Source: Haladaptatus pallidirubidus
GTDB taxonomy: Archaea; Halobacteriota; Halobacteria; Halobacteriales; Haladaptataceae
Length of the DNA: 64,000 bases
Direction of reading: 5' to 3'
Assembly: GCF_020700235.1 (NCBI RefSeq)
Contig: NZ_CP085301.1
Location: 3,596,001-3,660,000, forward strand
Shown here piece after piece: positions 16,574-24,499 of this stretch (the stretch's first letter is position 1; each line of letters starts with the position of its first letter). A program made the position numbers and the translations under genes. The notes under the pieces are model-generated. The model did no database searches. It saw only the letters and a program-made list of their open reading frames with translations, and was not told the DNA's origin.

Positions 16574-16891
16574 TGTCGATCGCCAGTTGTTCCGACGCTC
16601 CTGATTCAATCGGAATTGACGATCGCGACCGTCGTGCAGCGACCGAGCTGCTGTTGGTTGCACCGCACGCACCCGGCATGTTCGAAGTGTATTCCGAAGA
16701 CGGATCGCAGTATATCGTCGATCATCGCGATGGCGCGTGTACGTGCGCGGATCACAAATACCGATCCGAGCATGGCGTGATCTGTAAGCACCGCCGTCGA
16801 GATGGCGTGCGGGACGCGACCGATCCCTGTCGGACTAGACGTCGATCCGCTGCTGGCGCGCCGATTTGCCGATGCAGGAGGTGACGTTTGA
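16573..16891 (+). pseudogene. SWIM zinc-finger protein, frameshifted near the C-terminus
   Basis: The SWIM motif C-x-C...C-x-H is visible as DGACTCADHKYRSEHGVICK followed by H (about residues 55-73). After CKHRR the zero frame goes on with basic, non-homologous residues to 16884. The +1 frame instead reads VEMACGTRPIPVGLDVDPLL to a TGA that overlaps the next ATG (16889-16893), just as other genes of this operon are coupled. So the original gene probably ended at 16891 and lost its frame at about 16791-16796. SWIM proteins bind DNA or protein and are frequent in haloarchaeal viruses. Confidence 0.7.
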
Positions 16892-17280
16892 TGGCGCGAA
16901 TCGATCGCGATCAGATCTTCCACCTGCTCAAATCCCGACGTCGCCGACTCGTGCTCGACGTGCTCGACCGAAGCAACGGCCGGATGCGGTTTCGCGATCT
17001 CGTCGAGTCTGTCGCGAGTCGCGAATACGACACCACTCGCGACAGATTAGATTCGACAAAACGAAAGCGAACGTACAACGCGCTGTATCAAACCCACATC
17101 CCGGCGCTAGCCGATGTCGGCGTCGTGGATTACAACAGCCGATCACCGCGCGGGACGATCCGACTCGGCGAACGTGCCACGGACGTCCTGTTCTATCTTC
17201 GGATCGACCCAACCCAACAGATGACAAGCGTCTCCGACCGTGTTGAGAAAGTCATCGATCGGTTGGTGAGATGGCTATGA
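16891..17280 (+). CDS. DUF7344-like winged-helix protein (129 aa)
   Basis: ATG 16891 gives MARIDRDQIFHLLKSRRRRL then VLDVLDRSNGRMRFRDLVES and RKRTYNALYQTHIPALADVG. This is the haloarchaeal wHTH pattern known as DUF7344 (named from memory). A basic recognition helix follows the RRR segment. It is coupled to neighbours on both sides and is probably a viral transcription regulator. Confidence 0.75.
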   Translation: MARIDRDQIFHLLKSRRRRLVLDVLDRSNGRMRFRDLVESVASREYDTTRDRLDSTKRKRTYNALYQTHIPALADVGVVDYNSRSPRGTIRLGERATDVLFYLRIDPTQQMTSVSDRVEKVIDRLVRWL

Positions 17281-17459
17281 GCGAGACACAGATCGTTCGC
17301 GAGCCCGCTGACGGAGAACCTGGATTGCGCGTTGTTCCGTCCGGCGGCCGTTTTGTGATCGAACACTACTGGCCCGGCGGCGCGGGAGAGGGCATCGTCG
17401 TCGATGCCGATGACATTCCGGGGCTCATCGACGCACTTTCGGCGCTGTCCGACGACTAA
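17277..17459 (+). CDS. Small acidic protein (60 aa)
   Basis: From ATG 17277, overlapping the previous stop (ATGA), it reads MSETQIVREPADGEPGLRVV and ends VVDADDIPGLIDALSALSDD. It is a compact beta hairpin plus helix, the last gene of the plus-strand operon. No known family. Confidence 0.6.
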   Translation: MSETQIVREPADGEPGLRVVPSGGRFVIEHYWPGGAGEGIVVDADDIPGLIDALSALSDD

Positions 17460-17562
17460 TTTTTACTTTTGTTCGCGACCGGGTTAGTATTCTATCTTAA
17501 CGATAGCGATGCCTCTAGTCGTTAGTATGGCGTACTAGCGAAAGATAACTCTCGAAAAACAG

Positions 17563-17862
17563 TTACAGGGGGGACGGGTCGTCTGCTCGTGTTACTCGCA
17601 GAAACCACCGTGTTCCGAAGAGTGCAGCAAGGGCGTATCCTCCTGCTTCGAGCGCGAGCGCCCAGAACGGCGTCCAAACAACTCCGCCGTTGGCCACTAG
17701 CAAGAGGATAAACCCAACGTGGCCGAAGTACCGTGCATATTCGTCGTCGGTGTCTTCATACCGGGGCAATCGCCATATCGCGACACCAAATCCAAGCAGA
17801 AGCGTGCCAACGAGCAATCCGGCGAGCTTGATGGAGATCTGGATCGTCCATTGATCTACCAT
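17563..17862 (-). CDS. Three-TM membrane protein (99 aa)
   Basis: Hydrophobic helices lie at about 12-30 (LAGLLVGTLLLGFGVAI), 47-65 (GFILLLVANGGVVWTPF) and 66-86. The gene follows the 58-aa membrane gene at a one-base gap, so the two are likely cotranscribed. The pair follows the tail-spike genes in the late direction, a common place for lysis genes; a holin-like role is inference. Confidence 0.6.
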   Translation of the reverse strand: MVDQWTIQISIKLAGLLVGTLLLGFGVAIWRLPRYEDTDDEYARYFGHVGFILLLVANGGVVWTPFWALALEAGGYALAALFGTRWFLRVTRADDPSPL

Positions 17863-17863
17863 G

Positions 17864-18040
17864 TTATTCCCTCCGGAGAATGTCGATTTGCATGGTTGCG
17901 TATATGGCTGCCGCGAGCAGTATGATCGCCTGCCGACTCATTGTATAGTCGGGGACAACTTCTTGCCGGACGAGTAACGCGAGAAATAGTAGAAACGAGA
18001 CGACACCAAGACCAAGGTGGATTTTTTCTTTCGTTTTCAT
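17864..18040 (-). CDS. Two-TM microprotein (58 aa)
   Basis: From ATG 18040 it reads MKTKEKIHLGLGVVSFLLFL and later QAIILLAAAIYATMQIDIL, two membrane helices with a short polar loop. A GGAGGG just before the next gene marks a ribosome site. A TATA-like aaattaag lies upstream (about 18108). Confidence 0.6.
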   Translation of the reverse strand: MKTKEKIHLGLGVVSFLLFLALLVRQEVVPDYTMSRQAIILLAAAIYATMQIDILRRE

Positions 18041-18197
18041 TCATGTCGGGATGTGATTGTTGTATCATGATTGGTGCCCCCTTTTCGACAACAAACCATC
18101 AACTTAATTTCACGCCTTTTCTGCATGGCGGAAGAATCATATACTGGATTTGTGTCGGTATGGGGTGCCGCCTCTTGCGAGGGGGCAAAGCTCGGAG

Positions 18198-18214
18198 TGG
18201 GGGATTTCATCCCC
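18198..18214. terminator. Perfect hairpin GGGGGAT-TTC-ATCCCCC
   Basis: A 7-bp stem with a 3-base loop lies downstream of the minus-strand gene that ends at 18271, in a 230-base gap without convincing genes. No T-run follows, so it could equally be a processing or regulatory element. Confidence 0.4.
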
Positions 18215-18270
18215 CTGCTTCTAGGGCGATACGTTCTACGGTGGTGGATCCTCTCCATAGTGTATCCTCG

Positions 18271-18555
18271 TTAGAGTTCGTCAGGGTGCGGTGCCGAATT
18301 GATAAGCGCTTTGAGTAAGGTTTCGACGAGTGCAACTGTCCCGCCCATCGCCGCGAGCCGCGTTTTGATCGCCATTTGCGAAGGGATGACGCCCGTTTGC
18401 GCGTAGACAATCCCAAGCCCAAGGCCGATGAGAACCGGCGGTGCGATCTTGATTAACTTGATCTTTTGGCCTTTCTTCTGTCGGTTTTTGATGGCGTAGG
18501 TAAACGCATACCCAACGCTAGCGATGCAACTTTGGATGACTAGTGTAATGTCCAT
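18271..18555 (-). CDS. Membrane protein, holin-like (94 aa)
   Basis: The order is a first helix (LVIQSCIASVGYAFTYAI), a basic cytoplasmic loop (KNRQKKGQKIKLIK), a second helix (APPVLIGLGLGIVYAQTG) and a third weaker one. Basic loop, small size and position after the tail-spike gene resemble phage holins. Viral function is inference. Confidence 0.55.
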   Translation of the reverse strand: MDITLVIQSCIASVGYAFTYAIKNRQKKGQKIKLIKIAPPVLIGLGLGIVYAQTGVIPSQMAIKTRLAAMGGTVALVETLLKALINSAPHPDEL

Positions 18556-18567
18556 CGGTGAATCAGG

Positions 18568-20493
18568 TCATTGGTTGAAAAATCGGTACAGGAAGGCATA
18601 CAGGGATTTTATGAATCCCATCGCTTCCTCGTCGGAAACGCTGTCTGCCGACCGAGTCAATTCCGCAACGGTGGTCGGTTCGGGTTTCTCACCAGGTGGT
18701 GCGAACTTGAGTTGTGTATTGCCGTTGACTTCCAGCGATTCGATCTCGCCGGTAAACCAGTACGCATCCGTATAGTCGATCACTTCGCCGGAGATGATCC
18801 GGCCATCGATCGAGTCGGTTGTGTCGACGCTTCCATACGGTGGCGCTGGGGCGATCTCCCCTGATATCTCGGCGCGATAGGTTGCCCCGCCATCGACATT
18901 CCGGCCGTCGAACATCAACAACTTCGCGTTTTCGGGTTTTGAATGCGCGCTCGCTGGCCGGAATGCGAGCAACTCATCAACCGTCTTTTCAGTTGTGGTG
19001 ACGGCTCCTGCTGGTGCAAAGAGTAACTTCGGATCGCCATCGACAGACAGCGACCGGATTTCACCATCGAAACGATAGGCGTCAAGATAATTATCAGCCC
19101 ATCCGGACACCGATTTTCCTTTGATTGAATCTTCGGCATCGACGCTCGCACCGTATTCCGCGACCGCGCGAAGGCTGCCACTCACCTCGAGCTCGTATTC
19201 GACCCGATCGGTTTCGGTCGCATCGATGACGAGCAAGTGCCCGTCATCCTTTGATCCAGGTGTCTCACCGACCTTCGGCGGTGGATCCATCGTCGGCGTT
19301 TCGGATGCTTGCTTTGGCGTTCCTTGGGTCATCGCAACGTCGACTGGCGTTCCAGACACGATCCCGCCGCTCGAGTTCGTTGTGCCACTGATCTCGCCAA
19401 TCTCGTCCGGCGATTTGCCGATATTGATCGCCGCGTATTTCTTCCACCCGCCGTGATCGATTTCGGCATTCCTGACATTGAGTCGCTTCTGATTCCCGCC
19501 AGCGCCGTCTTTGTCGTTTTTATCGACCGGGCTTCCGTGGTAACCCTCATACTGTATTCGGACGTCCTCGATTTCGACCGATTCACAGGGACTATGCCAC
19601 GCGATCGGCGGTCGCGAGTCCCACGGCCCCTCGCCACCATCGAAATCCCCGGACGGTGAATAGAACTTGAAATCACAGTCGCGGATCGTCAGCGTCCCAG
19701 GGTACGCCTCCTCATCGTCCCCTTCGATTCGAACCCCGCGCATCAATGACCCGCCAGACCACCCTTGCCTCTGTAGGGGGACGTCGTAATTCCGGATGAA
19801 TTGCGATCCTTCGACGAGTGAATCGCCGCCGAGTCGAACGCCAACGTTTGTGTTCCTGAAATACGAATCGACGATCTCAACCCTTCCAGGGTGGTTATTT
19901 GCGTAAATCGTGTTCTCACCCCATTGCTCCATCCACAGATTTTCGCATCGGATCGTACCTTTCATCTGATCGTTGGCGATCAAGATACCACGACGGTTTG
20001 TCCTGGCACCTGGTGGCCCGCTCCCGTCCGGCAGGTAGACATTTCGAATGATGCTAGTCCCATCCGGATCGGTCTCATAGATCCGGAGAAATGTCACGCC
20101 GTGAATGCCCATGTCTCTCGGCTTGCCATCTTCGCCATCGGTGCCGCAATGGCCGCGTGCGATGACGTTTTCGTATCGCCATCCACTTGCTTCGAGATGG
20201 AATCGTGGGGGATAGGGGCACGTTTGAAAGTCGAGCTCGAATCCGTCGAAGACAAATCCGTCGCCGTATATCTCAAACCAGTTTCGCATTCGGGTCGTCT
20301 GTGTTGGGACGAGCGTTGCGTTATTCCCGCGAAACTGGATGTTCGGATTATCGGTCGCGAACTGATCGAGACGGTATCTCCCTTCCGGGAAGTAAAACTC
20401 CGTGCCTGATGTGTTGTGCTCGTCGAGTATCTTGTCGATCGGTTCTTCTCCGGTTCGATCGGCACCCTCTTCGATGATGTTTATTCTTGTCAT
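18568..20493 (-). CDS. Beta-helix tail-spike-like protein with duplicated C-terminal domain (641 aa)
   Basis: ATG 20493 gives MTRINIIEEGADRTGEEPID, the usual start of pectate-lyase-like spikes, followed by the FYFPEGRYRLDQF motif. Parallel beta-helix sequence fills residues about 60-370 (for example EQWGENTIYANNHPG and VEIVDSYFRNTNVGVRLGG). Two tandem copies of a roughly 100-residue beta domain end the protein; both contain a D-S-I-x-G-K/R block, Y-x-D-A-Y-x-F-x-G-E-I and a closing L-x-F-A-P-x-G. The N-terminal part is a paralogue of the 24500-26191 product. It probably binds or cuts host surface glycan. Confidence 0.8.
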   Translation of the reverse strand: MTRINIIEEGADRTGEEPIDKILDEHNTSGTEFYFPEGRYRLDQFATDNPNIQFRGNNATLVPTQTTRMRNWFEIYGDGFVFDGFELDFQTCPYPPRFHLEASGWRYENVIARGHCGTDGEDGKPRDMGIHGVTFLRIYETDPDGTSIIRNVYLPDGSGPPGARTNRRGILIANDQMKGTIRCENLWMEQWGENTIYANNHPGRVEIVDSYFRNTNVGVRLGGDSLVEGSQFIRNYDVPLQRQGWSGGSLMRGVRIEGDDEEAYPGTLTIRDCDFKFYSPSGDFDGGEGPWDSRPPIAWHSPCESVEIEDVRIQYEGYHGSPVDKNDKDGAGGNQKRLNVRNAEIDHGGWKKYAAINIGKSPDEIGEISGTTNSSGGIVSGTPVDVAMTQGTPKQASETPTMDPPPKVGETPGSKDDGHLLVIDATETDRVEYELEVSGSLRAVAEYGASVDAEDSIKGKSVSGWADNYLDAYRFDGEIRSLSVDGDPKLLFAPAGAVTTTEKTVDELLAFRPASAHSKPENAKLLMFDGRNVDGGATYRAEISGEIAPAPPYGSVDTTDSIDGRIISGEVIDYTDAYWFTGEIESLEVNGNTQLKFAPPGEKPEPTTVAELTRSADSVSDEEAMGFIKSLYAFLYRFFNQ

Positions 20494-20532
20494 TGTTGTA
20501 ACTATGTACCGCAAGGATCGTCGCGAGAAACC

Positions 20533-20565
20533 ACTCGCCCCACGCGCAATGCTGGGGGTCACTGT
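20533..20565. repeat. Copy A of a two-part repeat upstream of a tail gene
   Basis: ACTCGCCCCACGCGC-aat-GCTGGGGGTCACTGT matches 35227-35260 in both 15-base halves, with a 3- instead of 4-base spacer. CCCCA and TGGGG can pair. It lies 40 bases before the ATG at 20493. Confidence 0.7.
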
Positions 20566-20592
20566 TGGCTTGATTTTGTGACTGTACGAGAA

Positions 20593-20624
20593 AACTTATG
20601 TACAGATGGTACCGACGGTACCAT
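20593..20624 (+). promoter_or_regulatory. TATA box and palindromic operator of the ligase cassette
   Basis: A TATA-like aacttatg (20594-20601) lies about 25-32 bases before the GTG at 20626. The dyad ATGGTACC-GAC-GGTACCAT (20606-20624) occupies the space between it and the start codon. A regulator bound there would block transcription start, so autorepression by the 45-aa RHH protein is likely. Confidence 0.7.
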
Positions 20625-20625
20625 T

Positions 20626-20763
20626 GTGGCCAAAGAACGAAAACGGCCGTCCGTTTCACCTGATGTGTATCGCCGTCTCGATGTCTATCGAGCAAAAAAT
20701 GGACTGAACAGTATCAATGACGCTATAGACCATCTACTGACGAACTACGCGGAATCTAAGTAA
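20626..20763 (+). CDS. RHH microprotein regulator (45 aa, GTG start)
   Basis: From GTG 20626 it reads VAKERKRPSVSPDVYRRLDV then KNGLNSINDAIDHLLTNYAE. The beta strand, DVYRRLDVYRAK helix and N-S-I-N-D-A-I-D second helix match minimal ribbon-helix-helix proteins. The stop overlaps the ATG of the ligase-like gene (TAATG). It probably binds the palindrome directly upstream and regulates the cassette. Confidence 0.7.
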   Translation: MAKERKRPSVSPDVYRRLDVYRAKNGLNSINDAIDHLLTNYAESK

Positions 20764-22424
20764 TGATGCAAATATCGCGCATTCTTCGTCAATCAACTGC
20801 CCTGCAATACGCAGCGGTGCTGATCATCGGATTGGTGTTCGGAACTCCATTGATTGATGCGATCGCACATGGGTTATTCGGAACGCCGCCCCTCTATTCA
20901 GTCGCCTTTACTGTCGTGTTGATCGGAATTCTCTATGCGACGATTCTCTTCCGAACTAAAACGCTTGGATTGGCGCTTACTGTCGCGCTAATCGTGACGT
21001 CCATGTTTGGGGCGAATATCCCGTTTGCCTCTGCTGCTGCACTCCGACAATTTCAGGGGAATTTAGGGCCACAACTCTGGCTGTTAGAAGTCCCGCTGAT
21101 CCTTCTCGTCGGGTATTTTGCTGTCTATAAACGATCCATCCGAGACACAACCTCCCGAACCGAACTCCTCTTTGCCGGATTCGTTGGGTGGTCGTTAGTC
21201 GTGGCACTTGTCGGAAATCCGGCGGGGATGGACGCTGCACTCTATTTCACGCTTCGAATGCTCGTTGGCTTGCTGGCGTTTGGCGTTTCGATGCGTGCTG
21301 TTAGAACCGGCGTGATCGGATATACGACCGCACTCACTGTCTTTTGTGCGACCGTCGTTGCTCAAGCTATCTTCGCTGGTGTCCAGCTCGCTGCAGGACA
21401 TTCATTCCGACTCACAGTGCTTGGTGAGGCGGTTATCCCAAGACTCGACCCGATTGTCTATCCGAATACAGGATTTACCAGCGATATCATCGCTGGCGCG
21501 TTCACCGGTCACGGGTATATCCTTGGCATTTTGAGTGTCCTTGTAATACCAATCCTTCTCGTCTCTGCTGTCAAAGCTCACCGGAAATGGAGTGTCGTGC
21601 TTTTCTCAACAACCCTCTATCTGATACTGATTACCCGAACCAGTGGATCTGACTCAATCCGCGGAGGAATTCTTATCGTGCTTGGCACGGCACTCCTTGG
21701 GGTTGCACTCGCGTATTACGGATTGTTTGGTAGTGTCCAAACGAGGATTACAGCGCTCCGCGAAAAAGTAGCTGGGATCGGGGCGGTTCTCTTCGGCGTA
21801 TTTGCCATCGTGTTTTATCCTTCAAAGCGAATGTCGGTCATCGCTCAAGAATCCAAAACACAACCCACTCCTGAAACAACGACGACTGCAACAACGACGA
21901 CTGCAACACAGACGACATCCACCACGACCACCGGACAAACAGTATCAACCACGACTGAGGCGACGACAACGACAACAACGACTGCCGAAGCTACCGCCCC
22001 AGCAACGACGTGGGGGCACCGATGGGAGCAATACCGCGCCGGGATTGAAGCCTTCGTCGAGAACCCGCTCTTCGGCGTTGGCGGTGGTAACTTCAACTAC
22101 GTCTCAGGAACGGTCTATGGGCCGATGGATATTCACCGGATGGCCGTCCACAATATCTATATTGGGCTCCTTGCCGAGACAGGCCTACCCGGATTCTTAC
22201 TGTACATGGGTGCGATACTGTCGGTTTTCGTTGTTGGATGTTTAGCCCTTCTACCGGGATCGAAGCTACGATTGGAGACAATCGGCGTTATGTCTGGATT
22301 GCTTGGTGTCCTTGGTATTGCGTTCTGGACGCATTCGCCAATTGACCGAATCACCGCCTTTGTCCCCTTCTGGATACTGTGCGGACTACTCGTCGGTAAT
22401 TACTACACCGGAAGAGAGTCATAA
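20763..22424 (+). CDS. O-antigen ligase/polymerase-like membrane protein (553 aa)
   Basis: About ten to twelve membrane helices are visible. The large outer loop shows the Wzy_C features: RWEQYRAGIEAFVENPLFG, then GVGGGNFNYVS, and HNIYIGLLAETGLPGFLLY. A Thr-rich stretch (about 362-415, repeats of TTTTATTTT type) precedes this loop and could be O-glycosylated. WaaL/Wzy proteins join lipid-linked glycans to acceptors at the outer face of the membrane. In a provirus such a gene may alter the host surface. Codon use looks more A/T-rich than the flanking late genes. Confidence 0.8.
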   Translation: MMQISRILRQSTALQYAAVLIIGLVFGTPLIDAIAHGLFGTPPLYSVAFTVVLIGILYATILFRTKTLGLALTVALIVTSMFGANIPFASAAALRQFQGNLGPQLWLLEVPLILLVGYFAVYKRSIRDTTSRTELLFAGFVGWSLVVALVGNPAGMDAALYFTLRMLVGLLAFGVSMRAVRTGVIGYTTALTVFCATVVAQAIFAGVQLAAGHSFRLTVLGEAVIPRLDPIVYPNTGFTSDIIAGAFTGHGYILGILSVLVIPILLVSAVKAHRKWSVVLFSTTLYLILITRTSGSDSIRGGILIVLGTALLGVALAYYGLFGSVQTRITALREKVAGIGAVLFGVFAIVFYPSKRMSVIAQESKTQPTPETTTTATTTTATQTTSTTTTGQTVSTTTEATTTTTTTAEATAPATTWGHRWEQYRAGIEAFVENPLFGVGGGNFNYVSGTVYGPMDIHRMAVHNIYIGLLAETGLPGFLLYMGAILSVFVVGCLALLPGSKLRLETIGVMSGLLGVLGIAFWTHSPIDRITAFVPFWILCGLLVGNYYTGRES

Positions 22425-22702
22425 TGACAGTTACAAACAATGAAGGGATCGGTCTACTGAAAGGTCCAAGTTGGATACAGGGATTCATTTATTGCGTTTT
22501 GGGCTTTGCGCCGGTTGTTATCCTCGCATCCCTCATCGATGCCATACCAATATTCGGTGCCCGGGCTCACTCATTCGCCGCCCTCAACTTGGTTCTTCTA
22601 TGGGGTGTTATCTCGTTACTTGTGACGGGTGCTTGTATCGTTCAATTGGGTTTGATGGCACTTCGGTACACCGTTAGTAACAACATGCAGGATAGAGAGT
22701 AG
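22424..22702 (+). CDS. Two-TM accessory protein of the ligase cassette (92 aa)
   Basis: Its start overlaps the ligase stop (TAATG). Two helices lie at about 20-40 (FIYCVLGFAPVVILASLI) and 53-77 (ALNLVLLWGVISLLVTGA). It probably works with the ligase-like protein. It is convergent with the next tail gene, with a gap of about 35 bases. Confidence 0.6.
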   Translation: MTVTNNEGIGLLKGPSWIQGFIYCVLGFAPVVILASLIDAIPIFGARAHSFAALNLVLLWGVISLLVTGACIVQLGLMALRYTVSNNMQDRE

Positions 22703-22737
22703 TGTTTCCTCGATAACGGGAAATGATGAAATTACCT

Positions 22738-24429
22738 TTACCGGTTGTTTGCGATGACTGCATCTGAATTATTGTCGTAGATACTGCCGTTCACCATATT
22801 CCCGACAATCACCGACTCATTGCTATTATTGGCAATATTGTTATTCGAGAAACCAACACAGATATTCCCGGTTACACTGCATAGGACGTCCGGACTGATG
22901 AGAATCCCATTTACGGACGAGCCATCTGGTTGTGTTGCGTTGGGATCTCCTTTCACCGTGTTCCCGGTGATCGTGATCGTTCCAGTGCCACCAGCACCAG
23001 TGATAGAATTGACGTGAATACCTGCACCACTGCCGTCATCAGGCGATGCACGAATCTTATTTTCGGAGATGGTTCCGGATTGGCCACCCTCTTCGACGAG
23101 AATTGCCTGCCACCCACCAGATTCATTTGTCGTCCGCGTTCCGAATGGTCCTTCGATTGTATTGTCGTTGATGGAAAAGCGTCGAACTTTATGCCCGCTG
23201 TCCGTTATTGAATCAACGAAAAACGTATCCCCTGAAAGGGTACTGTGGAGTGGTCGAACGGTATTCCTGACAACATTAATATTCGTTATATCGCCGCTCC
23301 GTGCCTCGATTGCAACGGCACTTGTGTCGAATTGACTCCCGCCGCCGAACGTGCAATCCTTGACCCAGACATTCGAGCTTCGACCGAACTCAACAGGGCT
23401 TCGCTCGCCTGCATTATAGATGGTGAGATCCTTTACTCGGATGTTTTTATATGGCCCTGAGCCCTGGACGTCGCCGACACCACGATATCCTACAGCTGAT
23501 TGCCCGGCTGCATTCACGTCGATCGTGCCACCGCCATCGACGATAATATTATCTCCGTGAGTTCGAACGACAGTTCGAAAGTTGCTCAGATTCGACCCAT
23601 CCGCCTGCCGAATGGTGGCTCCGGGTTCGATTTGTAGATGGTCGTTATCGCCTAAGATAACGGGATCGGTGACGCTGATCGTCGTTCCCGATGGGATGAT
23701 GACGGTGTTCCCGTTCCCGACGTGGTTTTGCAGTTGGCTTTCGGCAGTGACGTATTTGATGGTGCCATTCAGTGACGGTGTCGTGATCGACTCGAGCGCG
23801 TTAACCCCGTCCGGCGAGATCGTCGAGCCGTCTAACCAGCTCGGAACGCCCCCTGTGTATGAATTCCCGGCCGGATCGGTGAACGTCTGGCCCGCGATGA
23901 CTGTGTTTGGCGAAATCGTCGTCCCATTCAGCCAACTCGGGACGCTCCCTGTGTATGTGTTCCCAGCTGGATCGATGAACGCATCTAAGATTTGAACCGT
24001 CCCAAACGAATCGTCTTTCTGTCGGTTGAATTCGTTTGCCGGTTGGTCGTTAAGCGAGTCGACTTCGGCGATTTTGAGCGCTGGATTCGTCGGTGCCGAT
24101 GCGCTCTTTGTCCGAATATCGATTGTGACGTCGTCATTAACAGATGGGTTGTAGACGACCCGAACCACGTTCACCCCGCTCGAGGTTGCCATCGACGCAT
24201 CCGTCACACCAGGATGCTCGACTGGGTATGCTTGCTCGCCATTGACGATAATCGCTCGCCCGCTACCAACGCTAATATCGTTGTTTGCGTGATCGGCTGT
24301 TGTCGAGAGACCTTCAAAAATAAACCCGCTACTATCGGCTTTCGCGAATAGTTTGACGAGTTTTCCGACCGTCTCCTCATTAAGCGGATCGTCAGTTTCA
24401 AACAGTGCGTTGGGGTTGTTAATTGGCAT
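22738..24429 (-). CDS. Tail-spike-like beta-helix protein (563 aa)
   Basis: The N-terminal about 140 residues (VKLFAKADSSGFIFEGLS, ADHANNDISVGSGRAIIVNG) form a baseplate-attachment module related to the start of the 26194-27405 product. A linker with two copies of a DPAGNxYTGxVPSWLxGxTI block follows, and then parallel beta-helix repeats from about residue 235 to the end (INVVRNTVRP, SINDNTIEGPF, ITGNTVKGDP). It is a receptor-binding or glycan-degrading spike candidate. Confidence 0.75.
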   Translation of the reverse strand: MPINNPNALFETDDPLNEETVGKLVKLFAKADSSGFIFEGLSTTADHANNDISVGSGRAIIVNGEQAYPVEHPGVTDASMATSSGVNVVRVVYNPSVNDDVTIDIRTKSASAPTNPALKIAEVDSLNDQPANEFNRQKDDSFGTVQILDAFIDPAGNTYTGSVPSWLNGTTISPNTVIAGQTFTDPAGNSYTGGVPSWLDGSTISPDGVNALESITTPSLNGTIKYVTAESQLQNHVGNGNTVIIPSGTTISVTDPVILGDNDHLQIEPGATIRQADGSNLSNFRTVVRTHGDNIIVDGGGTIDVNAAGQSAVGYRGVGDVQGSGPYKNIRVKDLTIYNAGERSPVEFGRSSNVWVKDCTFGGGSQFDTSAVAIEARSGDITNINVVRNTVRPLHSTLSGDTFFVDSITDSGHKVRRFSINDNTIEGPFGTRTTNESGGWQAILVEEGGQSGTISENKIRASPDDGSGAGIHVNSITGAGGTGTITITGNTVKGDPNATQPDGSSVNGILISPDVLCSVTGNICVGFSNNNIANNSNESVIVGNMVNGSIYDNNSDAVIANNR

Positions 24430-24499
24430 TTAGTTGGATCACTGCTGGCGAAGCCGCCAGCGGGCTAGTTGTGGACGTCGCGATTCGACTCGGGATCAA

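Noticed and set aside
20763..22424. The O-antigen-ligase-like protein as a holin or tail-fibre component
   Set aside because: More than ten membrane helices and the Wzy_C-type loop fit a glycan ligase or polymerase; it is also on the opposite strand to the late genes.
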